Positions 18,252 through 29,839 of a stretch of DNA of 34,544 bases are shown in pieces. Source of the stretch: Caldilineaceae bacterium SB0664_bin_27. GTDB taxonomy: Bacteria > Chloroflexota > Anaerolineae > Caldilineales > Caldilineaceae. Under the pieces are notes generated by a model. The model was not told the DNA's origin, searched no databases, and was given only the letters and a program-made list of their open reading frames with translations. Numbering within the stretch: the first letter of the stretch is position 1; every line of letters starts with the position of its first letter. The DNA lies in assembly GCA_009838625.1 (NCBI GenBank), contig VXRG01000058.1, positions 1-34,544 on the forward strand, written 5' to 3'. Position numbers and translations under genes: made by a program.

Positions 18252-18295
18252 ATTCGTTTCGCCCTGCGGCAGTCAGGCACTCTGACAAAACGAAT
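18252..18295. promoter_or_regulatory. Inverted repeat upstream of rhaA, possible operator
   Basis: Two 8-bp half sites, ATTCGTTT (18252-18259) and AAACGAAT (18288-18295), form a perfect inverted repeat centred 18274, 35-80 bp upstream of the rhaA ATG. A minus-strand TACAAT box overlaps the distal arm region. This would suit a sugar-responsive repressor or activator, but no regulator gene is nearby. Confidence 0.35.
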
Positions 18296-18708
18296 TGTAA
18301 ACCAGTGCGTTTTTCCTACTATTCCAGGCGGGGGCCCTGTTACGATCTTTCGCCCGTTTTTGGGATCGTTCGACGTTCACGGTTACCAAAGGTCCGGTTT
18401 GGAGCGTAGCAACCTGCACCCCTTAAGGAACGCCACGATGGGAAACGGTTGATGCGAGAGCTTTGACAGGTACGGTAGGTGCAGGAGGGCATATTGCGCA
18501 GCTACAGGCAGCGGCACTCCTCTGCACGGCACATTCCATCTCCGACCTGTTTTCACGCGGCCATCGGCGGGATAAACGACAAGTGATGTGAAGCCGGTTC
18601 AGCAACGAGCGCGCCGATTCAGAACATTAGAAGGGAAGCCAGCTTAGTCTATCGTGCGGTGAAGCGGCCGCGGTAGAGGCGGCGAAAATGGCGGGACAGT
18701 CATCGTTC
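18296..18708. other. Intergenic gap between rhaA and the dnaE 3' end
   Basis: About 410 bp without a convincing gene. A minus-strand frame of 60 codons (18423-18605) is Cys/Arg-rich and has no ribosome binding site. No tRNA-like fold, repeat or T-tract terminator was seen. Confidence 0.5.
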
Positions 18709-22815
<4,107 letters not shown>

Positions 22816-22885
22816 TGGAGGGTGAGGAAGTCTTAGAGGTGAGGGCCGGTTTCAGAGCCGGTCCGCTGCGGATATCCTAGCGCCA

Positions 22886-22915
22886 ATCATACATCAGATC
22901 CGCCGCCGCCTACAA
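22886..22915 (-). promoter_or_regulatory. Candidate dnaE promoter
   Basis: On the minus strand TATGAT (22891-22886) lies 18 bp downstream of TTGTAG (22915-22910). The -10 matches the consensus at 5 of 6 bases, the -35 at 3 of 6. A start near 22879 would give a leader of about 64 nt. It suggests dnaE can be transcribed apart from the upstream gene. Confidence 0.4.
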
Positions 22916-22951
22916 CGCGCGCGCATAGGAATGTGGAAGAGGATTCAACGA

Positions 22952-23803
22952 TCATTCGGCATCCAGCTGCGCCGCAGTGAGCTGGTGCCAGATTACTTCG
23001 CCGGACTCGATGCTGCTCTGGATTCGATCATCCCGATGAAGGCCGGAAACAACGGCGAAAGAACGCTTGCCGGTGAATCGAGTCATAAATTCGGCATTAC
23101 GGATGGCCCTTTTTGTGTCTCTTCCGTTGGCGGTGTAGGAAATTTCCACGGCTACATAGCAGATCTCGCCATCTTCTGCCGCGGCTTCCATGATCAGATC
23201 GGCCACGCGGAAGCTTCTCAGATCGTCAACGGAAACATTTGCTGTGTCGGCCGCGTCGATCAGATCCAGGAGTTCCTCCTGCGAGAGGCTCTTCGTTCTC
23301 CGGAGGCCCAGGTCCCTGGCAATAATGGCGGCGTTTTCGAGAGCGGCATTTCTAGCATGAGCGCCCTTTAGCTGTCCCAAATCGTCAGTAATTCTCTTGA
23401 ACATGGCATCGTGCCCGCCCAATCGGGCATCGACACTATCGAGTCGGGCATCGACACTATCGAGTCGGGCATCGACACTATCGAGTCGGGTGTCGACCCC
23501 ATCGAGTCGGGCGTCGACCCCATCGAATCGAGTGTCGACCCCATCGAATCGAGTGTCGACCCCATCGAATCGAGTGTCGACCCCATCGAATCGAGCGTCG
23601 ACACTATCAAATCGACTATTCGTGGCGGCCACGAACCGGTCCACCTGAGCCTTGAACTCCCGCATCTCTGCCGCAAACATGGCAAGACTGTTAGGAAGTT
23701 CCAAGAGTTCACGCGTGAGCAACCGCGCGCGCAGGGTTTCGAGCCATTCGGGATGCTCGTCAAGAACTTGGATCAGATCCTCCATCGTGTTAATTGTGCT
23801 CAC
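22952..23803 (-). CDS. Coiled-coil protein with ten heptads and a PD-(D/E)XK-like C-terminal domain
   Basis: 283 residues from GTG 23803. Residues 1-60 form an alpha-helical lead. Residues 64-133 are ten uninterrupted 7-residue repeats of the form RFDGVDT/RLDSVDA, predicting a single rigid coiled coil. Residues about 160-275 resemble the nuclease-like C-terminal domain of DUF3782-type proteins known from cyanobacteria and archaea: a strand YVAVEIS with Glu220, a basic helix (RDTKRAIRNAEF) and a later strand SFAVVSG. Asp202 and Glu220 could be metal ligands; the Lys after Glu is Ser here, though Lys231 could substitute. Function is unknown; a DNA-binding or structural role is possible. GTG 23803 is chosen over ATG 23917 because GAGGAG lies 8 bp before it and a promoter is placed between the two. 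Confidence 0.7.
   Translation of the reverse strand: MSTINTMEDLIQVLDEHPEWLETLRARLLTRELLELPNSLAMFAAEMREFKAQVDRFVAATNSRFDSVDARFDGVDTRFDGVDTRFDGVDTRFDGVDARLDGVDTRLDSVDARLDSVDARLDSVDARLGGHDAMFKRITDDLGQLKGAHARNAALENAAIIARDLGLRRTKSLSQEELLDLIDAADTANVSVDDLRSFRVADLIMEAAAEDGEICYVAVEISYTANGRDTKRAIRNAEFMTRFTGKRSFAVVSGLHRDDRIQSSIESGEVIWHQLTAAQLDAE
23405..23614 (-). repeat. Ten tandem 21-bp repeats encoding the heptads
   Basis: Ten contiguous 21-bp units encode the ten heptads. Units cluster by variant: three nearly identical copies at the 3' end of the coding region and four copies of another variant in the middle, the pattern left by slippage or unequal exchange. There are no spacers, so this is not a CRISPR array. 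Confidence 0.9.
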
Positions 23804-23918
23804 AACTGCATCTCCTCTACATGGATCCCTCGACAAGGGACCTGACTTCACGTCTGAAGGGACGGGGTACTGCAAAGTGACCCTTCGCCTATTTGATCGC
23901 ACACGTGTTCTTGCCATA

Positions 23919-23947
23919 ATGATACCTCAATCACACACCGCAGACAA
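23919..23947 (-). promoter_or_regulatory. Candidate promoter of the heptad-repeat gene
   Basis: TTGTCT (23947-23942) and TATCAT (23924-23919) are 17 bp apart on the minus strand (4/6 and 5/6 consensus matches). Transcription from about 23912 would give a leader of about 110 nt before GTG 23803; the leader holds two small hairpins (arms TCCCT/AGGGA and CTTCA/TGAAG). The rest of the 367-bp gap up to hsp20 shows no clear gene or plus-strand promoter. Confidence 0.45.
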
Positions 23948-24170
23948 AGGTTTTCTGACGCCGATAACGAGGCTGGCCTCTTACTTTCCTCATACGGGGC
24001 ACTAATGTTCCTCAAACTTTGCATTGACCTCAATCTAATGTTGGGCCGTTATCCTGATAGTTGCATGTGGCGGTAAGGCGGCCACATCGAAAATCACACA
24101 AGACGGTCAGTTTCGATAGCGCCCTTAAGAAGAAGCGACGGTGCTAAATGGAAAGTTCAGGAGGCAGAAG

Positions 24171-24644
24171 ATGAGTAGAATCGTACGTTGGGACCCGTTC
24201 CGTGAGATGATTTCAGTGCGCAATCAGATGGACCAGCTCGCAGGTAATCTCTTCCAGGCGCCTGCCGGATGGCAAGGCAACGGAGACGGAGGCCACATAC
24301 GCCTGGCGCTGGATGTCAGCGAAGATGACAACAGTTACAGTGTAAAGGCGTCGTTGCCCGGTATCGACCCGGCTGACCTTGAAATCAGTTTTTCGGAGAA
24401 TTCGCTTACCATCCAAGGGGAGACCCAGGCGGAAAGCGTGGACGAAAACGCCAAGTGGCATCTGCGGGAACGCAGTTTCGGCAGGTTCGTGCGCAGCATC
24501 ACGATGCCGGCAGAGGTAAACGCCGATGACATCAGCGCCGACTATGAGGACGGAGTACTCACCCTGACGCTGCCGAAGGCCGAAGAGGTCAGGCCCCGCA
24601 TCATTGCGGTACGCGGTTCGGGTGAAGAGGCAGTCGCCGCCTAG
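24171..24644 (+). CDS. Small heat shock protein, Hsp20/alpha-crystallin family
   Basis: 157 residues. The N-terminal arm SRIVRWDPFREM is typical of bacterial class A small heat shock proteins. The alpha-crystallin domain covers about 42-140, with the signature DYEDGVLTLTLPKAE (about 124-138) and a C-terminal RIIAV segment close to the I-x-I anchor. These proteins hold unfolding proteins as large oligomers without ATP. The start ATG 24171 is fixed by a full AGGAGG at 24159-24164; the longer frame from 24141 is not needed. It is monocistronic, ending in a strong terminator. No complete CIRCE operator was found upstream, so its heat control is not evident from sequence. Confidence 0.93.
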   Translation: MSRIVRWDPFREMISVRNQMDQLAGNLFQAPAGWQGNGDGGHIRLALDVSEDDNSYSVKASLPGIDPADLEISFSENSLTIQGETQAESVDENAKWHLRERSFGRFVRSITMPAEVNADDISADYEDGVLTLTLPKAEEVRPRIIAVRGSGEEAVAA

Positions 24645-24680
24645 ACGGATTGCCGTCACCCCCGAAGGCAGAAAGAGTGA

Positions 24681-24719
24681 AGGAGGCACCGGCTGAAGTG
24701 TAGCCGGTGCCTCTTCTTG
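24681..24719 (+). terminator. Rho-independent terminator of hsp20
   Basis: Perfect 12-bp arms, GAGGCACCGGCT (24683-24694) and AGCCGGTGCCTC (24702-24713), enclose a 7-nt loop and are followed by TTCTTGT. It lies 36 bp after the hsp20 stop. Confidence 0.9.
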
Positions 24720-24754
24720 TACATTGCACTTCGTCCGAAACAGGAGGGGAGGAA

Positions 24755-24778
24755 CCCCGACAACGGACTCTGTCGGGG
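24755..24778 (+). other. Second hairpin, CCCCGACA/TGTCGGGG
   Basis: Perfect 8-bp GC-rich arms (24755-24762 and 24771-24778) with an 8-nt loop, 40 bp after the hsp20 terminator. It could be a second terminator, or the leader structure of whatever is transcribed from the 24.7-25.0 kb gap. Confidence 0.5.
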
Positions 24779-24802
24779 CCCCTTAAGGAGGAAGGAAGAA
24801 GA

Positions 24803-24988
24803 ATGGTCGCGGCGGAAGCTTTTGGGATGCCGACCCCACACGACACCTGCTTCAGCCACTTGCGACAACTATACTCCAGTTTCAGCCGGCATTCACTATG
24901 CAAATTGCATAATGATTCCTCTGTTTCGCTGGATGGTTTGACCGCATGCAACGACGTTGAGAAGGATTCACCGGTTCGGGACGTATAA
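24803..24988 (+). CDS. Possible small protein (61 aa) with a strong ribosome binding site
   Basis: ATG 24803 follows AGGAGG at 24786-24791 (11-bp spacing) and a second AAGGAA closer in. The frame ends at TAA 24986-24988. The peptide has four cysteines, is soluble-looking and matches no family I know. The stop overlaps a TATAAT box at 24984-24989 that may serve selD. The 443-bp gap it occupies is otherwise unexplained. No promoter for it is obvious, so it may be chance. Confidence 0.3.
   Translation: MVAAEAFGMPTPHDTCFSHLRQLYSSFSRHSLCKLHNDSSVSLDGLTACNDVEKDSPVRDV
24898..24910. promoter_or_regulatory. 13-bp perfect palindrome upstream of selD
   Basis: ATGCAAATTGCAT reads the same on both strands around its central A. 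It is AT-rich within a GC-rich region and lies about 135 bp before the candidate selD promoter. It might be a regulator site; no matching regulator is nearby. Confidence 0.3.
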
Positions 24989-25022
24989 TCTGTACAGTCG
25001 CCGCATGTGGCCGAGGTTGTAC

Positions 25023-25050
25023 TTGGTTCAGACTGGGCCTGTGTTAAAAT
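25023..25050 (+). promoter_or_regulatory. selD: Candidate selD promoter
   Basis: An extended -10 element TGTTAAAAT (25042-25050) lies 16 bp after TTGGTT (25023-25028). The leader to ATG 25088 would be about 31 nt and contains AGGA at 25075-25078, 9 bp before the ATG. A second -10, TATAAT at 24984-24989, could give a longer leader but lacks a good -35 at normal spacing. Confidence 0.45.
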
Positions 25051-25087
25051 TGTGCCGCAGGATTGGATCCACTCAGGACGCATTGAG

Positions 25088-26212
25088 ATGACAGAGTCAA
25101 CGGTACCCTTGACCGCCCGCGTCGCCTGCGCCGGTTGAGCCTCTAAGCTCCCTCCCGGGACGTTGTCGCAGGTCGTGCGGCAGATGGCTGCGGTCTTTCC
25201 GCAAACCGAATACCCGGATGTTCTCATCGGCTTGGGCAAACCGGACGATGCGGCCGTCTATCGCCTGGATGACGAGCGAGTTCTGATTCAGACGACCGAC
25301 TTTTTCACGCCAATCGTTGACGATCCCTGGCTGTACGGGGCAATCGCCGCCGCCAATTCCATGAGCGACGTCTACGCTATGGGCGGTGAGGTAAGCGTCT
25401 GTCTAAATATTGCCGGATTTCCCGAAGATCTGCCGGTCGAGGTGGTCGGGGAAATTCTGGCGGGGGGCGCCGCCAAAGTGCAGGAGGCCGATGCTGCCAT
25501 CGCCGGCGGGCATACCGTGACCAATCCAGAGCCGTTCTATGGCTTGAGCGTCACAGGTGTAGCCTCTGCCGCGTCACTTTTTCGTAAAGGAAGCGCTGAG
25601 GCAGGCGATCATCTGGTCCTGACCAAACCGCTCGGGACCGGCATTATTACTACGGCCGCCAAGCTCACTGGCTCGGCGGAGAGCCCGGCCTCTCGCAAAG
25701 CGCGGCGGGCGCTGGGGAAACCGGACATTCAACCTTCCCATCTTGAAGACGCCATCGGTTCGATGACCCGCTTAAATCGAGCGTCCGCGTGTGCGGGCCG
25801 AGCCGCGGGTGTACGAAGCGGTACGGATATCACCGGTTTCGGCTTGTTGGGTCACGCGGTCGAACTGGCGACGGCCTCTGCGGCTGATGCGCCGATTCAG
25901 CTCCAGATTGAAGCGGGGAGCGTACCGGCTCTGCCCGGCGCCTTCGATTATATCAAGGCCGGCTATCTGACCCGAGGAAGCGTCCGCAATCCGGAGCACT
26001 TTGGAGGACATGTCGCCGCGGCCAACGGCGTGAGCGCCGCGCACAAGACGTTGTTGTGGGAGGCCGAAACCAGCGGAGGTCTTCTGCTAGCGGTTCCGCC
26101 ATCGGGTCTCGGTCGCTTCCGAGACGTATGCGAGAGGGAAGAGCAGTTCTTCTGGGAAATCGGAACTGTTCAGCCAGCCCGGGAGGATGAACCGGTCATC
26201 AGGCTTCTCTAG
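25088..26212 (+). CDS. selD: Selenide, water dikinase (selenophosphate synthetase), a selenocysteine-containing form
   Basis: 374 residues read from ATG 25088 through an in-frame TGA (25136-25138) decoded as selenocysteine at position 17. The enzyme makes selenophosphate from selenide and ATP, the selenium donor for Sec-tRNA and 2-selenouridine. The N-terminal segment CAGUASKLPP aligns with GAGCGCK of E. coli SelD: Sec17 falls on catalytic Cys17 and Lys20 on catalytic Lys20. Later motifs are complete: PDDAAVY, TTDFFTPIVDDP, AAANSMSDVYAMGG, AGGHTV, DITGFGLLGH and AETSGGLLLAV. A reading that begins after the TGA, at TTG 25163, would lose the catalytic residues. A bacterial SECIS-like hairpin follows the TGA. 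No other selenium gene is in the window. The gene appears monocistronic, facing the DUF898-like gene. Confidence 0.93.
25139..25183 (+). promoter_or_regulatory. selD: Bacterial SECIS element in selD
   Basis: In the mRNA, bases 25164-25170 pair with 25176-25182 (7 bp, one G-U) around the 5-nt loop GGUCG (25171-25175). The loop starts 32 nt after the UGA, within the 16-37 nt range known for bacterial SECIS. The top, GCAGGUC, is the same as in the E. coli fdhF SECIS, where SelB contacts the loop G and U. It would recruit SelB with Sec-tRNA to recode the UGA. Confidence 0.85.
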
Positions 26213-26373
26213 GGAGCCACAGTGTTGCAGCCACCCGGGTCTCGTAGGCGTAGACACGTCAACTACGCACCCGCTCATGTTTCACGCGCTTCTCACCGAC
26301 TCGATATCCCCATTCGCGATGCAGTATAGGGCGGATTTCCTGCGTCGAATCAGGTGGACTTGAGGTTTCATCA

Positions 26374-27540
26374 TCACCTTCCGGTCCCTGCTGATTCGCC
26401 CCCCTCCTCGTCCTCGTTCTCATCAGTTGAAGGGGCGGCAGCCTGGGGACGGGCCCACTGTTCACTGCTCCAATCGGATCGCTCATCCCCGCTGTTAGAA
26501 TCCAGTTCCTGGCCCGCGTGTGTGGAAAATTCACCAAAATCGTAGTATTCGTCCTCGCCTTCCTCTTGTGTGGCAGGCAAGGGGCGGCGGCCAGGCGTAT
26601 CGACTACATAGCCGCTGTCCGCCAAAGGGGGCGGTTCATTTTCGGCGTAGAGAGACTCGCTCTCCTCCGGACCGCTGGGGGTAACGTCCGATACGGGGGG
26701 AGGCGGGCCGGCCAGCGCGCTTAGCGGTGTTGACACCGCCGGCATCGGCGAACGCGAGCGCATAGGCGGCGGGAGAATCGTGCGGTTCACTTCCCAAGCG
26801 CGAAAACGGACAATGGCCATTCCCAGTAGAGCGAGACCCAGCAGGGCATAGACCCCAAGAATGAGGATGAGCACCAGCAGATTGACCAGATCCATGAAGG
26901 GAAGACCGGCGCCGATGCTTTCGAGCTGCGCGAACAGAGGGCCCGTATCCAGGACCTCGCGACGCAAGAAGAAGCCGAGGGCGACGTAGATGACCAGCGC
27001 GACCACTGTCATCAACCAGTTGCTCAGTACGGCAAGGAAGTAGTCCCCCGCGGTCGTTCTGAACTGCATTGGCTGGTCGCTCAACGACACATTGTTCAGT
27101 ATCTTGCTGCGTAGACGGTTGCGACCCCAGTAGTAGTAGAGTCCCACGGTCAGGGGGGTAAAGACAACGAGAAGAAGCCACTCCCAAAAGATATCGATCG
27201 TGTTACCCTCATACTCCATGCGCAGGCCGTTGGGCGTGAGCGTGTGGGCGTATTGCCAGCGAAGCATCCTGGTCGCAGCGAAACCGAGAATAACGTATAA
27301 CCCGAGGGTAATCAGCGTGAAGAATCCGATGAGAATGAACTGCACAAGCACCTCTGCGCCGGAGCCGTCAAACTCCAACTGCTGGTCCTCATAATATGTG
27401 CTTTCGGTGACTATTCGTTGCCAGCGAGCGTATCCCCAAGGCACGTAAATGCACAGAGTAATCCCTGTAAGGAATGCTATCAGAATCAGGTTTCCGTATA
27501 CATTCAGCCAGCGGCCGCGAAACTCCAGGTTGGTAGGCAT
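26374..27540 (-). CDS. DUF898 (YjgN-like) polytopic membrane protein with acidic tail
   Basis: 388 residues. The first about 245 contain repeated modules in which an EF-x-G-type strand is followed by a hydrophobic pair ending in TLGLY or TLCIYVPWG and a basic R-x-x-W/R helix (modules near 5-50, 55-100, 105-150 and 155-200), the internal repeat pattern of DUF898 proteins. I count about seven membrane spans. Residues about 255-388 are Pro-rich and then strongly acidic (Glu/Asp/Ser), probably a disordered cytoplasmic tail. No function is established for the family. The start ATG 27540 follows AGGAAGGA. It is the last of three minus-strand genes (Uma2, CoA-transferase, this one), 137 bp after its neighbour. 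Confidence 0.75.
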   Translation of the reverse strand: MPTNLEFRGRWLNVYGNLILIAFLTGITLCIYVPWGYARWQRIVTESTYYEDQQLEFDGSGAEVLVQFILIGFFTLITLGLYVILGFAATRMLRWQYAHTLTPNGLRMEYEGNTIDIFWEWLLLVVFTPLTVGLYYYWGRNRLRSKILNNVSLSDQPMQFRTTAGDYFLAVLSNWLMTVVALVIYVALGFFLRREVLDTGPLFAQLESIGAGLPFMDLVNLLVLILILGVYALLGLALLGMAIVRFRAWEVNRTILPPPMRSRSPMPAVSTPLSALAGPPPPVSDVTPSGPEESESLYAENEPPPLADSGYVVDTPGRRPLPATQEEGEDEYYDFGEFSTHAGQELDSNSGDERSDWSSEQWARPQAAAPSTDENEDEEGGESAGTGR

Positions 27541-27677
27541 GGCAGAATCCTTCCTAGTGCAAAAGTTCAGTTGAAGGGCTCGGGGGGTCGGACAAAGCTG
27601 TCAAAACAGTATAGCCCAGGGGGAACGGCCTGACAAAGTGTATCGGCGGAGCCCGGCAACGCTTCTGCTCCTGGACG

Positions 27678-28883
27678 TCAAACTACGCCGTCGTTGCGCA
27701 ATGCATCGATCTCTTCTTCTGTCATAGCCAGCTTCTCTCGCAGCAGTTCGTTGGTGTGCTCGCCCAGCAGCGGGGGCGGCCGGGATATTTGCGCCGGAGT
27801 GCGGTCCAGCTTGGGCACAGGCCCGACCAGTCTGATATTGTCACCGTTTCCGTCGGTGAGTGTTTGCACCATCTGCCTGTGCTCGGCCTGGGGTGTCTCC
27901 AGCGCGGTGGGAATGTCGTTGACCGGGCCGCACGGTACGCCCGCCGCGCGCAGCCGTTCGATCCACTCGTCGGTTGTACATTGGCAGAAATGGACGGCGA
28001 GGGCCGGAATGAGCAGTTCTCGAAACTGCACGCGGGCCGGATTTGTAGAGAAGCGCTCGTCGTTTGCCCAGGAAGGCTCACCCACAACCTCTGCCAGTGA
28101 AGCAAATTGACTGTCATTGCCCACCGCCAGCATAAGATGGCCGTCGGCGGTAGCAAAGGTCTGATAGGGCACGACGGTGCCATGGGCATTGCCGTAGCGG
28201 CGGGGCGGATCGCCGGAAAGGAGATAGCCGCTGGCGACGTTTGCCAGCCAGCTTAACTGCGTATCATAGAGCCCGATATCTATGTACTGACCCTCACCGG
28301 TCCTATCACGATGCTGCACGGCCGCCATTATCGCCACTGCCGCCTGCAGACCGGCTGTGATGTCGACGATAGCCACCCCCACTTTGAAGGGCTCCCCATC
28401 GGTGCCTTCGCTCGTTGGACCGGTTATACTCATGATGCCGCCCTGAGCCTGGATTACGGTGTCATAGCCGGGAAGGGCCCGATCGGGGCCGGTCTGGCCA
28501 TAGCCTGTAATAGCGCAGTAGATCAGACCGGGATTGTCGGTGCGAAGGCGTTCATAGCTCAGCCCCATCCGCTCCATCCCGCCCGCCTTGAAGTTTTCCA
28601 CAACGACATCGGCCTGCGCGACCAGCAGTCGGAGGATCTTCTGACCGGCCTCGGTCTTCAGATTCAGGGTAAGTCCGCGCTTATTTCGATTGGCGCAGAG
28701 GAAGTATGCGCTCTGGCCGCCGTCGGTGAATGGGGGACCCCAGTGACGGGAGTCGTCCCCGCGGCCCGGCTGCTCGATCTTGATCACCTCAGCGCCATAA
28801 TCGCCCAGCGTCATCGCGGCGTAAGGACCGGCGAGGACGCGGGAGAGATCGAGAACTGTGATGTGGGCCAGGGCGTGGGGCAT
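27678..28883 (-). CDS. CaiB/BaiF family (class III) CoA-transferase
   Basis: 401 residues, the usual length for class III acyl-CoA transferases (formyl-CoA:oxalate, carnitine, bile acid and succinyl-CoA transferases). Seen motifs: VLDLSRVLAGPYAAMTLGDYGAEVIKIE opening, RNKRGLTLNL, VVENFKAGGMERMGL and ITGYGQTGP. Asp174 (AIVDITAG) corresponds to the catalytic Asp169 of formyl-CoA transferase, which forms a mixed anhydride with the acid. The C-terminal GPV and LGEHTNELL motifs complete the interlocked-dimer fold. The acid substrate cannot be inferred; no decarboxylase, acyl-CoA dehydrogenase or racemase is adjacent. It lies 50 bp after the Uma2 gene on the same strand. The ATG 28883 has no strong ribosome binding site. 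Confidence 0.9.
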   Translation of the reverse strand: MPHALAHITVLDLSRVLAGPYAAMTLGDYGAEVIKIEQPGRGDDSRHWGPPFTDGGQSAYFLCANRNKRGLTLNLKTEAGQKILRLLVAQADVVVENFKAGGMERMGLSYERLRTDNPGLIYCAITGYGQTGPDRALPGYDTVIQAQGGIMSITGPTSEGTDGEPFKVGVAIVDITAGLQAAVAIMAAVQHRDRTGEGQYIDIGLYDTQLSWLANVASGYLLSGDPPRRYGNAHGTVVPYQTFATADGHLMLAVGNDSQFASLAEVVGEPSWANDERFSTNPARVQFRELLIPALAVHFCQCTTDEWIERLRAAGVPCGPVNDIPTALETPQAEHRQMVQTLTDGNGDNIRLVGPVPKLDRTPAQISRPPPLLGEHTNELLREKLAMTEEEIDALRNDGVV

Positions 28884-28933
28884 TGGAGTTGCGCGGCGAG
28901 ACGGGGGCGAAAGATTTGGAATTTCTTCGGAAA

Positions 28934-29497
28934 TCAGATTGCGAAGAGTTCGGAAACAGGAAGTGTGAATCCGGTCAGCGGCCCCGTACCGGCCAACGTG
29001 TCGCCGCTGCGCAGGGCGGTGCGCTGCGCAGCAGAACGGTAGACAAAGACGGTCTCTTCCTCAGGGTCGACGATCCAGAGTGTGCCGACGCTGATCGAGA
29101 AGCAGTCATCTATCTTCTGACTCATGTCCGCCCAACTATCAGTCGGGGACAGAATCTCTACTACGAGATCCGGCGCAACCTCAACAAAACCGGCCGGCGG
29201 GCCGTCCGGCAGTTTTGCATGAGACCAGAAGGCCAGATCTGCGCCGCGTATCCGATCCGGATCATGCCGGATGTATATTCCGATTTCTCCAACCAAGCAC
29301 CAACCTGCTTTCGTGTTTTCAACAAAGGCGCCCAAGCGGCGGTCAAGCCTTGATTCAAGGAACCCGTGTATTCCACCGGTTGGACTCTTTCTTACGATCA
29401 CTCCGTCAATGAGTTCACAGGGGCCGATGTCACCCATTGCCAGCAGGTCGGAACCGGTGATAATTCCAGTCGTTGTCTCCATCGGATGCGCTGTCAT
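28934..29497 (-). CDS. Uma2 family protein (PD-(D/E)XK nuclease fold)
   Basis: 187 residues from ATG 29497. Family hallmarks are Glu29 in CELIDGVIV, Asp87 in RGADLAFWS, Glu114 in DLVVEILSPTDSW and Lys128 in the following helix, ending with the LWIVDPEEETVFVYR strand pair. Uma2 proteins are abundant in cyanobacteria and Chloroflexota and are predicted endonucleases, but their biological role is unknown. The start is uncertain: METTTG (15 bp further in) is possible, and a GTG at 29548 would add 17 residues not typical of the family. A TATACT box (29590-29585, minus strand) lies upstream of all three. Confidence 0.8.
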   Translation of the reverse strand: MTAHPMETTTGIITGSDLLAMGDIGPCELIDGVIVRKSPTGGIHGFLESRLDRRLGAFVENTKAGWCLVGEIGIYIRHDPDRIRGADLAFWSHAKLPDGPPAGFVEVAPDLVVEILSPTDSWADMSQKIDDCFSISVGTLWIVDPEEETVFVYRSAAQRTALRSGDTLAGTGPLTGFTLPVSELFAI

Positions 29498-29679
29498 CGG
29501 TCTGGACCTTGTTTCCCTTCCAACGTGCGCACCTCGCCTGTTCGACACACTTGCCGAAAAAAGAAGCGTCTGTCTTCGACATGCAGTATAGCATATCCCG
29601 CGACGGGCGCGACACAGCCGTCTTAATTCGAAACGGCAGAAGTGAAGTGCCTGCCAGCCGAGCGCGCTGGCCCCGCCGA

Positions 29680-29710
29680 TTGTGGTTCAACGAAGAAAGA
29701 GCACTATAAT
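29680..29710 (+). promoter_or_regulatory. Candidate promoter of the cyclophilin gene
   Basis: A perfect TATAAT lies at 29705-29710. The best -35 is TTGTGG at 29680-29685 (19-bp spacing, 3/6). The leader would be about 120 nt. Apart from this and the opposing TATACT box near 29585-29590, the 342-bp gap 29498-29839 shows nothing else I can support. Confidence 0.5.
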
Positions 29711-29839
29711 GCAGACAGAGTCCGGCCCACATCCCCTGCGCCGCATTCGTGAGACCAGCTCATTCCTCTCCCGGCGAAATTTTGGCTGAGAGAATCGGGA
29801 GAGCCACTTTTCTCGTACCATCACCGAAAGGAAATGCTG

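Noticed and set aside
23405..23614. CRISPR array
   Set aside because: The repeats are contiguous 21-bp units with no unique spacers, lie in frame in a coding sequence and encode heptads.
24130..24160. CIRCE-type heat-shock operator before hsp20
   Set aside because: Only one half-site-like GTGCTAA is present; the paired inverted half at 9-bp spacing is missing.
24601..25239. Minus-strand frame of 212 codons over the hsp20-selD gap
   Set aside because: It spans the hsp20 terminator, the selD promoter and the SECIS on the opposite strand, and has no recognisable domain.
25163..26212. SelD beginning at TTG 25163
   Set aside because: That start lies inside the SECIS stem, and the protein would lack the catalytic residue at 17 and Lys20, while the upstream frame restores both.
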